Assembly (NCBI GenBank): GCA_963665545.2
Contig: CAXXKZ010000017.1
Span: 76,933-140,932, forward strand
Length of the DNA stretch: 64,000 nt
Direction of reading: 5' to 3'
Origin: G963665545 sp963665545
Lineage (GTDB): Bacteria > Pseudomonadota > Gammaproteobacteria > Xanthomonadales > SZUA-36
The translations under genes were made by a program, and so were the position numbers. The notes beneath the pieces are model-generated. The model was not told the origin of the DNA. It made no database searches and worked only from the letters and a program-made list of their open reading frames with translations. Shown piece after piece: positions 55,336 to 62,893 of the stretch. The stretch's first letter is position 1. The number at the start of each line of letters is the position of its first letter.

Positions 55336-56907
55336 CTATGCCTCTATAAGCGGCAAACCATCCCGCAGGGTTTTCTTGTCGATTTTTTCCAGTGTGGATC
55401 GTGGCAGAGAATCTACAACAAAGACGTCTCGAACCACTTTAAAATTGGCTAGGTTTTCCTTGCAGGTGTCAATGATGGCGGCTTTTAACTCGTCCGGTGC
55501 ATCGGCGGCAGGTATCACAAATACGACAGGTACTTCATCCAGCATGCTATGTCTTTGTCCCACCACGGCACATTCGCTGACCCAACCGGTGGCATCTATG
55601 ATGCTTTCGATTTCAGAGGCTGCGACGTTTTCGGCGCCTACCTTCAGCATGTCTTTCTCACGATCACTGAAAAATAATTCGCCGTCCTCGCCAATCCGAA
55701 TCAGGTCTCCCGTGGCAAACCAGCCATCCTGATCAAAGGACTCATCCGTGGCCTGCGGGTTCTTGTAATACTCCTTAAACAGGCACACGCCTCGTTCTCC
55801 GCGTATAAACAGAGCACCACGTTGACCGGGCCCCGTAGCGCTGCCATCACTGTTGACTATCTTTATGTCGTAGCCTACCGAGGCCCGCCCGATATTCCGA
55901 TCCGGACCAGGGTGACTGGGGTCGCCGACGATACCGTGTGTAATGGTCTCGGTCATTCCCCACCAACCAAATGTGGTGACATTGAAGGCCTCGTCGACTT
56001 CCTGTAGATGCACGGCCGGCGCCCAAAAGCGAAAATAGTGCTCGGCCGGCACCTCCTGCTGGGCCAATGCTTTAACCACAAAGGGAATCATGGAGCACCA
56101 TGTACACCTGTTTTTGAGAGAGATGGCCCAGAAACGTGAGGCGGAAAATTTGGGCTGTACAACCATGGTGCCACCGGCCCACAAGGTGCCCAGCATTGAA
56201 TACGACTGAGCATTGGTGTGAAACAAGGGTAAGAAGGTGAGCGTAATATCTGTGCTCTGCAATCTCATATGGGCTGCATTGAGCTGAGCCCCCCACAGTG
56301 CATTGGCGTGCGTCCAGAGCACAGCTTTGGGTCTTGAGGTGGTGCCCGAGGTGAACTGAATGCCCAAATCAGCCATGGCCTCCGCTGGCCGGGTTGGGCA
56401 CGGGAAAGTGCTTTCAATTGTTTGCAGCCAGCTTTGATAATCCAATCCTGGTGGTACAGGATTCTCTTCCCCGGCTTCGTTGTCGGTGACGACCAGGAAA
56501 CCCAGGTCATTTACAGAATCTGTGATCAATTGGGAGAAACGGGGCGAGGTGATAACGCCCACCACTTCTGCGTGTTCGGCAAAGTACCGAATGTCCCGGG
56601 CGACACTGCGGGTGTTGCTGGACACGGCCACCGCACCCAATTGCGCGCAGGCAAACCAACTCAAGATAAATTCAGGGCTATTGTCAAGATGAATCAGCAC
56701 CTTATCGCCGTAGCCCACGCCCAATTCGGCCAGGCCGCCAGCCAGTTTGACCACATCGCTCAGGAGTTCTTGATAGGTCCATCGCTGAGTCGCGCCGGTG
56801 AAGGGCTCCCAAACCAAAAAGCAGCTGTCCGGTGTACGCTCTGCCCACTGCTGTAACAGCCAGGGGATGTCACGGCCTTCGTGCATTAATTGTTTGGGCG
56901 TGAACAT
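55336..56907 (-). CDS. AMP-binding acyl-CoA synthetase/ligase-like enzyme
   Basis: The 523-residue adenylate-forming enzyme activates a carboxylic acid with ATP and CoA. Motifs: IQFTSGTTSRPKAVLWTH (P-loop), FGWWGMTETITHGI, GWFATGDLIRIGEDGELFFS (hinge), REKDMLKVGAENVAASE and the C-terminal Lys in RSTLEKIDKKTL. It lacks membrane segments. The closest types are crotonobetaine/carnitine or fatty-acyl-CoA ligases. It could supply the CoA thioesters used by the paired dehydrogenases and the thiolase, but it is not adjacent to them. Confidence 0.9.
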   Translation of the reverse strand: MFTPKQLMHEGRDIPWLLQQWAERTPDSCFLVWEPFTGATQRWTYQELLSDVVKLAGGLAELGVGYGDKVLIHLDNSPEFILSWFACAQLGAVAVSSNTRSVARDIRYFAEHAEVVGVITSPRFSQLITDSVNDLGFLVVTDNEAGEENPVPPGLDYQSWLQTIESTFPCPTRPAEAMADLGIQFTSGTTSRPKAVLWTHANALWGAQLNAAHMRLQSTDITLTFLPLFHTNAQSYSMLGTLWAGGTMVVQPKFSASRFWAISLKNRCTWCSMIPFVVKALAQQEVPAEHYFRFWAPAVHLQEVDEAFNVTTFGWWGMTETITHGIVGDPSHPGPDRNIGRASVGYDIKIVNSDGSATGPGQRGALFIRGERGVCLFKEYYKNPQATDESFDQDGWFATGDLIRIGEDGELFFSDREKDMLKVGAENVAASEIESIIDATGWVSECAVVGQRHSMLDEVPVVFVIPAADAPDELKAAIIDTCKENLANFKVVRDVFVVDSLPRSTLEKIDKKTLRDGLPLIEA

Positions 56908-57081
56908 CAATTTTTCCCCATGAAGGATCTGGTGCAGTGCATCAGGTGAATACTAAGCTATGCAGTAAGGACTCAGCCATGTTGAACAACAACTTTCAGC
57001 ATTCGAACGATGTAAAATTAGTCTGTCAGGTGTTGACAAATGATTATCAAATTGCCGAAGCGATGGATGGATGGAAGCCCA

Positions 57082-57270
57082 GAAATCGATAGAGGCCTGG
57101 CATCCGCATCGGTAGCTATTGTTAAGGGTGATCAAATCGTATGGACTGGAGCCCACGGCTACGGATGACCCCAAGAACAGTGTGACTGTGCGAAGTCTGC
57201 TTGACCATACTTCTGGTCTCAGCGATGAGGAAGGTCAGGTTTTTACCAGCATGTGGGATCGCTACAGGGC
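57082..57270 (+). pseudogene. Serine hydrolase remnant (two collapsed pieces)
   Basis: The first piece, EIDRGLASASVAIVKGDQIV and WTGAHGYG, ends in TGA. The second, in another frame, reads SVTVRSLLDHTSGLSDEEGQ and MWDRYR. Both align with the hydrolase at 47003-48448 (ELDRGVPSISLSLVAGDEIV; VTVRSLLDHTSGLSDEGGQ), with about 70 codons between them deleted, including the SxxK nucleophile. The sequence then runs into a CPBP fragment. Confidence 0.75.
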
Positions 57271-57309
57271 AAAAACCTCGTCGAAAATGGAAAGCGAGGA
57301 GCCTGAGCC

Positions 57310-57711
57310 GGAACGGCCGCCTATCTGGCAATACTGGTGCTTGCTCTGGGCGCTTGCTTTGTACTTAACCTGTTTTCGGTGATGACCAGCATCGTCCAAA
57401 AGTTGATTTTCGTCGGCTTCCTGGAAGAATTTTTCTTCCGCGGCTACGTCCAATCGCGCCTCAACGATGTATTCGGCCGACCGTATCAACTGGCCGGCGT
57501 CTCAATTGGCTTGGGCCTGTTCATCAGCGCGGTGCTGTTTGGACTACTTCACCCACTCACGGCCCTGGAGGGCTTGCCGTGGCCTTGGGCAGTATGGACA
57601 GCCACGGGCGGCATCCTGTTCGGCTTTATACGCGAAAAAAGCGGCTCCGTTCTGGCCTGTGCAATTGCACATGGCCTGTGGGTACTGCCGACGGCGTTTT
57701 TTTCGACCTAG
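57310..57711 (+). pseudogene. CPBP intramembrane protease fragment (C-terminal half)
   Basis: Contains the three CPBP motifs: FLEEFFFRGYVQSRL (EExxxR), VLFGLLHPLTALEG and LACAIAHGLWVLP. The N-terminal two or three helices are missing, and the frame begins beside a serine hydrolase remnant. A GTG at 57337 could start a 124-residue product with all catalytic motifs, but without the full helical bundle it is probably non-functional. Confidence 0.7.
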
Positions 57712-57747
57712 TTGGCATAACAAGTTCCCAGTATGGGAACAAGAAGG

Positions 57748-57963
57748 TCAGAGGCCCGGTTCATCTTCGGTTGATGCCTGCTCCCGGTACTCCCGAGCGA
57801 GCTTTTCAAGCGCTTGCGACTCCCGTCGGCAGATGACTACATAACAGAACAGCCAGAAGGCGACAGCGGCAATCACCAGAAAAACTTCGCTTCCTGCAAA
57901 CGGGTAAATCGCCCCAATTTCGGCAATGTTGTCAGAGCTGATTTGATACGATTCGGGGTTCAT
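57748..57963 (-). CDS. Small single-pass membrane protein coupled to the transporter
   Basis: 71 residues with one membrane helix (EVFLVIAAVAFWLFCYVVIC) and a charged C-terminal coil (ESQALEKLAREYREQAS). Its ATG overlaps the transporter stop by four bases, so it is translationally coupled. No family is recognised. By position it could be an accessory subunit of the transporter. Confidence 0.75.
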   Translation of the reverse strand: MNPESYQISSDNIAEIGAIYPFAGSEVFLVIAAVAFWLFCYVVICRRESQALEKLAREYREQASTEDEPGL

Positions 57964-59372
57964 TTTTGCTCCTCAGTAACGGTGGCCTGGGCGAGCGCCG
58001 TGTTCAGCTCCAGCCGGTCGCGTTCACGCTGCTCGATTTCCCCCAGGTCAAGGCCTGCAATTTCAACTTCTCTCGGAATCCTCAGCACGTTCAGGCTGCT
58101 GAGCAATTTTGCACAAAGATATCCGGGCGCGAAGCCCAGCACACCGAACATGATGATCGCCCCTGCCAGCTGGCCGAGGGGGGAAATGGCGGCGTATTCC
58201 GGATTGGGTGAGCTGGGGTAGCCCCACAGGACAAATCCGGCCACAACCACGCCATAAAAGCCGGCGTATCCATGCACGGCGATGGCGCCCACCGGGTCGT
58301 CGATCCTGAATTTTCGTTCCACCCAAAAATGCAGTTTGTAGGCGATGGCGACACCCACGCTGGCGACAAACATGGCCTGAATCGGGTGGTAGAGATCGTT
58401 ACCCGCCGATGCCGCGATGATGCCGGCCAGCCCGCCATAGTAGGTCCAAGTGACCTCGCCTCGCGAGAGAATGTATGCGGTTAGCATACCCCCGGACAAG
58501 GACATTAGAAAATTGAAGGTAATGGCGGAAAGCGTGGTGGGCGCCAGGTAAATATTGGTGGCTGAAAAACTGATGCCCTCGCCGGGCTGAACATCGACGA
58601 TGGGCAGGTTGCAGGCCACGTAAAAACCCCAAAATCCCGTATAGATCAGGAACAGCCCAATCGTTACCAGCCAGGGGTTGTGTGGATTGATGTTACAGGG
58701 CGTGCCGTCTTCTCGAAACTTGCCGATTCGTGGACCCAGCACTTTGATGACACCCAGGGCGAAGCCGCCGGCAATCGCATGGATGACACCGGATGCGTAG
58801 GCATCGTGGTAGCCCAGCAACTTCACCATCCAGCCATCCGGGTGCCAACCCCAAGAGGCGTCGATGATCCAGCATACCGAGCCGATCAACACCGCCAATA
58901 TCCAGAACGCGGATGATCGGATGCGCTCGATGCAGGCGCCGGAAACAATGGACGCAGCGGTCCAGGAAAACAGCAGGAAGGCCGCCCAAAACACACCATT
59001 TACCCGCGCCCAGTTGGCCGTGTCTGCGCCAGACACCCCGGACTGAAATGGCTCACCGCCAAGGTGCGGCCCCATTAACTCACTCGCCGGCTTGGCCCAG
59101 GGCGCATCGACAAGACCCCCGGTGATGCCAGGCCCACCCGGGAACGCGAAATATATCCACCAGCCAAAAAGGAAAAACGCAATCGTGACCAGGGGTAACA
59201 GCATCGTGTTCTTCATCAAGGTATGTTGATGATTACGCCATCGCGAAGCAGCGACCTCATACACGCAAAAGCCCACATGAATCAGAAACATCAGGACGAC
59301 GGTCACCCAGTAGTAAAACTCGGTGAATAGGATGGTCAGCGAACTCAATTCTTCATTCATGTGACGGGACAT
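57960..59372 (-). CDS. Ammonium transporter (Amt) family protein, divergent
   Basis: 470 residues with about 11 membrane helices. Amt-like landmarks: WIIDASWGWHPDGW, HDAYASGVIHAIAGGFALGV (pore His in VIH), ILSRGEVTWTYYGGLAGIIA, and a second pore His in AIAVHGYAGFYGVV. The typical DFAGGxVVH is DAYASGVIH here, and the phenylalanine gate differs, so the solute may not be ammonium. No GlnK gene is adjacent; instead a 71-residue membrane protein is coupled to its 3' end. ATG 59372 or 59360 may be the start. Confidence 0.8.
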   Translation of the reverse strand: MSRHMNEELSSLTILFTEFYYWVTVVLMFLIHVGFCVYEVAASRWRNHQHTLMKNTMLLPLVTIAFFLFGWWIYFAFPGGPGITGGLVDAPWAKPASELMGPHLGGEPFQSGVSGADTANWARVNGVFWAAFLLFSWTAASIVSGACIERIRSSAFWILAVLIGSVCWIIDASWGWHPDGWMVKLLGYHDAYASGVIHAIAGGFALGVIKVLGPRIGKFREDGTPCNINPHNPWLVTIGLFLIYTGFWGFYVACNLPIVDVQPGEGISFSATNIYLAPTTLSAITFNFLMSLSGGMLTAYILSRGEVTWTYYGGLAGIIAASAGNDLYHPIQAMFVASVGVAIAYKLHFWVERKFRIDDPVGAIAVHGYAGFYGVVVAGFVLWGYPSSPNPEYAAISPLGQLAGAIIMFGVLGFAPGYLCAKLLSSLNVLRIPREVEIAGLDLGEIEQRERDRLELNTALAQATVTEEQK

Positions 59373-59435
59373 CCGCGGATGATTGGTGCGTTTTTCATCT
59401 TATCATCAGGAAAATGGGGCGTTCTTCCTCGCCAA

Positions 59436-59463
59436 TTTTACTCTGGCACTTTACACTGACCCC
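59436..59463. repeat. Half copy of the 53-bp palindrome
   Basis: TTTTACTCTGGCACTTTACA followed by CTGACCCC is one arm of the palindrome found whole at 39124 and 62710, with one change. It lies upstream of the transporter gene. Confidence 0.75.
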
Positions 59464-59555
59464 ACATCTCGTTCGTTCTGTCGGAAGGCAGCGGAAATAC
59501 CTCCTGAAGCCTACTATGTTCTTGGTTCGATTGGCAATACGATTGGGAGAGCGTC

Positions 59556-59957
59556 ATGACTTTGAAATCCATACTACTGACCATCGCGGCCGTCGCCGCC
59601 GGATACGTTTCAATGGGTTTGTTGATTACACTGGTTCAGGAATTGTGGTTTGGCGGTGTGAGCTGGGTGGCAACGCCCAAAGGCGAGTTGATGGTGGCCG
59701 GGCTGTTTACCCTGTTGTCAGGTTTTGTCGGGGCTGTTATTGCAACGCTCATCGTCAAGCAAAAGCGCTACGTTCCCTCTGTCATTATGGCTGTAATTGT
59801 ATGCATTGAAATGACCGTTTTGTTCAAAACCGGTCAATTGGCAGAGCCGTTGTGGTTTGATTTCACCTCGGCCGCGCTGCTGATTGTTGCCATCATTGCC
59901 GGCGGTGTCAGCGCTCGGCGGGTTTTGTCATCTCGTGATGTGGCTGCTGTGATCTAG
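59556..59957 (+). CDS. Four-helix membrane protein of unknown function
   Basis: The 133-residue protein is nearly all hydrophobic, with helices ILLTIAAVAAGYVSMGLLIT, MVAGLFTLLSGFVGAVIATL, SVIMAVIVCIEMTVLF and AALLIVAIIAGGVSARRV. The ATG has GGGAGAGCGTC just upstream, a good ribosome site. No family was recognised. It stands alone. Confidence 0.65.
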   Translation: MTLKSILLTIAAVAAGYVSMGLLITLVQELWFGGVSWVATPKGELMVAGLFTLLSGFVGAVIATLIVKQKRYVPSVIMAVIVCIEMTVLFKTGQLAEPLWFDFTSAALLIVAIIAGGVSARRVLSSRDVAAVI

Positions 59958-60018
59958 AGCTTCAGAAGCTTACATGAGGGACGAAGCAGCGCACGCATCC
60001 CCCTGATTCATACGTTGC

Positions 60019-60938
60019 CTATTTCTTCATGTTGCGCGCGGCAATCGCCATATCCCAGGATGTGAAACCCATGGCCACAAAAATGATCAGGCGGGCAACC
60101 AACTGAAGTTGCGGCGCCAACTGCTCGGCCAGTTCACCAGAAACCAGTACCAATTCACCGCTGCCGACCAACCGTATTGCGATAATGATGGCCGCCGCGC
60201 CGAGAATGACTTCGGCACTGAGCGTGAAACGACCCCACAGGTCACGGAACAGCACGTAGGCATGCACGCCGAACCATAGAGCGAAAATGAAGTTGAGTGG
60301 CCAGAACCAGGGCGACCAGGCATCGGCAAGCGCCAGATTGCCGCCGACAACTGGAATCCAGTCCTGCACAGTCAGCACGTCATTCCACCACAGCAGGAAA
60401 GCCCCTTCAATGATTAGGTTGGTAATCAGGCTGCTTCGATCCACCGGCGTGGCTTTGCCTTTGCGCAATGAACTGGGCTGCCATGACTGATACCAGTTGA
60501 GGCGCTCGCCGGTGTGCTCAATGACGGCGAAAACAACCACAATGCTGGCGGCGACGAAAAATACGGCTAAAAGACCGTCGCTGCAAGTCCCATGATTGAG
60601 ATATTCCAGCCCGTTGTTGCCGCTGCGAGCAGGGCAACGACGATTTGCACAGCCAGCACCCAGATCAGGATCATTTTCAGGCTGTGCAGAAAAGCCGGGA
60701 AGTGCTCCGGGCCAATCAGGTACCGTTGTGAGCGGTATGCGCAGGCCACTTTCAGCGGATGGCCGAAGCGCGCCAGCACGCTCTTTTCGTCTTCTTCAGT
60801 GGGCAGGCGCTCATGAGTATTCGCCTGCTCGGCGACCTCCTCTTCAATTGAAGCGCGTAATTCGGTCAATACGTCCTGGCGATTGTTGCCGGGCAGAAAT
60901 CTGGCGACTTCAACCAGGTAGCGGTCTACAAATTCCAT
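60019..60938 (-). pseudogene. HAAS-domain membrane protein, -1 shift
   Basis: The first 120 residues, MEFVDRYLVEVARFLPGNNR with ELRASIEEEVAEQANTHER and VLARFGHPLKVACAYRSQ, form the HAAS/DUF1700-type soluble domain that pairs with PadR regulators. A helix follows. The frame is lost at AAAA 60569-60572 (TTTT on the coding strand). One extra T restores LAATVFLAVFFVAASIVVV and the remaining membrane part (60019-60540). The ATG has AAGGAGG upstream and overlaps the PadR stop. It may be a membrane sensor controlling PadR. Confidence 0.8.
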
Positions 60939-61276
60939 CAATGGCCTCCTTGGACCAACTTGCCGATTCCACGGTTTAGCAATTCCCACTCCTGCAATAA
61001 GGCCTGGTAAATCTCGTAGCCGTTTTCCGTCAGGCGATAAAATCGCTTTCTGCGCTTGTCTTCCTCACGCCACTCGCTGTTCAGCAGGCCTTGTTTTTCC
61101 AGCCTGCGGATCAGCGGATACAAGGTGCCTTCGTCTATCTGGATATCGCGCGCAGCCAACGCCTTGCGCAGCGAATAGCCGTAGTGCTCTTGCCTGAGTT
61201 GGGCCAATACCGCCAGAACGATCGCGCCGCGACGAATTTCCAAGCGCAGTAGTTTGTTGAGAGTTTCCTGATCCAA
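60938..61276 (-). CDS. PadR family transcriptional regulator
   Basis: 112 residues from a TTG start (MDQETLNKLLRLEIRRGAIV). The winged helix-turn-helix HYGYSLRKALAARDIQIDEG with TLYPLIRRLEKQGLLNSEWR is the PadR signature, followed by RKRFYRLTENGYEIYQALLQ. It is coupled to a HAAS protein by an overlapping stop and start (TGATG). A dyad 15 bases upstream is the probable autoregulatory site. Confidence 0.93.
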   Translation of the reverse strand: MDQETLNKLLRLEIRRGAIVLAVLAQLRQEHYGYSLRKALAARDIQIDEGTLYPLIRRLEKQGLLNSEWREEDKRRKRFYRLTENGYEIYQALLQEWELLNRGIGKLVQGGH

Positions 61277-61290
61277 AATAGCTGTGTATC

Positions 61291-61315
61291 ACATAGTGTA
61301 TAGCACATACTATGT
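61291..61315 (-). promoter_or_regulatory. Candidate PadR operator
   Basis: ACATAGT at 61291-61297 and ACTATGT at 61309-61315 form a perfect dyad with an 11-base spacer. It resembles the ATGT/ACAT half-sites bound by PadR proteins, and lies 15 bases before the padR-like start. Confidence 0.6.
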
Positions 61316-61378
61316 TATACATGGTATAGCGTCAAGCGTCTTGTCCTCAGCCGGTGTTTGACTCGGGTGGATAATTAT

Positions 61379-61394
61379 ATAACAATATAGTTAT
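61379..61394 (+). promoter_or_regulatory. Candidate ArsR-type operator over the start codon
   Basis: Dyad ATAAC-N6-GTTAT overlaps the ATG of the ArsR gene (61393). Small AT-rich dyads near the start are common for ArsR autorepressors. Confidence 0.4.
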
Positions 61395-61764
61395 GGAACA
61401 AATTGGTTATATAGGTTCACAACCCAATCTCGATGCCATATTCGCGGCGCTCGCTGACCCGACACGAAGGGCAATACTTTCCCGACTGCTGGATGGCCAG
61501 GCTTCAGTCAACGAAATTGCCGCCCCATTTGAAATTAGCCAACCGGCGGTCTCGAGACATCTGAAGGTACTGGAGCGAGCAGGTTTGATAGAGCGTGATA
61601 TTGACCAACAACGCCGCCCTGCCAAACTGAAGGCCCAAAAAATGGCGGCCGCAGTTGACTGGCTGACTGAATTCAAGGCCTTTTGGGAGACAAGCTTTGA
61701 CCAACTGGACAACGTTCTCTTCAACATGAAACAAACCGATAAAAAGGAAACAAACAATGACTGA
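61393..61764 (+). CDS. ArsR family winged-helix regulator
   Basis: The 123-residue protein has the helix-turn-helix ALADPTRRAILSRLLDGQAS and NEIAAPFEISQPAVSRHLKV, typical of the ArsR subgroup that precedes SRPBCC genes. No metal-binding cysteines are present. Its stop lies eight bases inside the next gene, giving a three-gene overlapping operon. It diverges from the PadR operon, with an intergenic region of 116 bp. Confidence 0.93.
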   Translation: MEQIGYIGSQPNLDAIFAALADPTRRAILSRLLDGQASVNEIAAPFEISQPAVSRHLKVLERAGLIERDIDQQRRPAKLKAQKMAAAVDWLTEFKAFWETSFDQLDNVLFNMKQTDKKETNND

Positions 61765-62269
61765 ATTACCAGAATATAAATTGGACCGCATCTTTGACGC
61801 GCCGCGCGAATTGGTTTGGCGCGCGTGGACCGATCCTGATGTGTTGCAGCGCTGGTATGGCCCGGGTGCAGAAACAATCATCCATAAATTTGACCTGGAA
61901 CCTGGCGGGATGTGGCTCAACGAGATGAAGTGGGGTGGCAACTCCAACTTTCAGAAAGTAGTATTTCAGGAAGTGGCACCGCCTGCGATGCTGGTTTGGC
62001 ATCATTATTCTTCTACTGATGCAGAATGGAACAGCATGACCAATCCCATGATGGCGGATTGGCCAAGGTTACTTCTAACGACAGTGATCTTTGAGGAAAT
62101 GGGTAACAAGACCAATGTGCGCCTGTCCCAGATTCCGATGGAAGCCACCGAGGCAGAGGTCGCGTGTTTTGCTGAGACAATGGCCAATATGGATAGCGGT
62201 TGGGGTAGCGGATACGCCATTCTGGATAAACTGTTTGCAGAACAGCAAACGAAAGGAGAGATGTCATGA
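61757..62269 (+). CDS. SRPBCC/AHSA1-family protein
   Basis: The 170-residue START-like protein opens YKLDRIFDAPRELVWRAWTD and PDVLQRWYGPG, the AHSA1 signature, and ends SGWGSGYAILDKLFAE. Such domains bind hydrophobic ligands in a deep pocket. It sits between an ArsR regulator and a membrane protein, overlapping both, which is a recurrent arrangement in bacteria. The ligand is unknown. Confidence 0.92.
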   Translation: MTELPEYKLDRIFDAPRELVWRAWTDPDVLQRWYGPGAETIIHKFDLEPGGMWLNEMKWGGNSNFQKVVFQEVAPPAMLVWHHYSSTDAEWNSMTNPMMADWPRLLLTTVIFEEMGNKTNVRLSQIPMEATEAEVACFAETMANMDSGWGSGYAILDKLFAEQQTKGEMS

Positions 62270-62691
62270 ACGATAGAAGCGTGGTTCACTGGAGTTTCTG
62301 GGCAATAGGCGTTGTAGCGCTTGTCTGGAATGCTTTGGGCGCTATCAATTACGTCGTACAAATGAATCCCGATGGGGTCGCTGCAATGGCTGATTCGCAC
62401 CGCACCCTTATCGAAAGCCGCCCCGCGTGGGCTACGGCTGGATTCGCGGTAGCGGTTTTCGGCGGCGTGCTTGGCTGCCTTTTGCTTCTGCTCAGAAAAT
62501 CAGCTGCATTCTATTTGTTCGCAGCCTCGCTTCTGGGCACGATTGTGACAACGATCCACACGGTTGGGATGGCTTCGACAGTCAATTTCAACGCCTTCGA
62601 TGTCTTGATGATGATTGTGAGCCCACTGGTGGTCACGGCGTTCTTGATCTGGTATTCGAATTGGGTCGAAGGCAAAGGATGGATCAGCTAG
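62266..62691 (+). CDS. Four-helix membrane protein in the ArsR/SRPBCC operon
   Basis: 141 residues with helices FWAIGVVALVWNALGAINYV, ATAGFAVAVFGGVLGCLLLL, YLFAASLLGTIVTTIHTVG and MMIVSPLVVTAFLIWYS. It starts in a four-base overlap with the SRPBCC gene. Homologues are usually annotated as sugar-transporter-like or hypothetical, without evidence of transport. A perfect 53-bp palindrome begins 18 bases after the stop and could serve as the operon terminator. Confidence 0.85.
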   Translation: MNDRSVVHWSFWAIGVVALVWNALGAINYVVQMNPDGVAAMADSHRTLIESRPAWATAGFAVAVFGGVLGCLLLLLRKSAAFYLFAASLLGTIVTTIHTVGMASTVNFNAFDVLMMIVSPLVVTAFLIWYSNWVEGKGWIS

Positions 62692-62709
62692 CAGGCGCGC
62701 CGAAGAACT

Positions 62710-62762
62710 GGGGTCAGAGTAAAGTGCCAGAGTAATTTACTCTGGCACTTTACTCTGACCCC
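62710..62762. repeat. 53-bp near-perfect palindrome, second full copy
   Basis: Identical to 39124-39176 except for one base in the centre. Arms begin GGGGTCAGAGTAAAGTGCCA. It ends the ArsR operon. Confidence 0.9.
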
Positions 62763-62893
62763 AGCATTCGAGATTCTCAAAACATGTAATATACTCAAAC
62801 AAGTCTGGTGGAATCGAGTGATCAAACGCTCAGAACCGCCTACAGTCTGACTACAGGGGCATTGGCTTTACAAGGGGGTGTGAACCCGGAACG

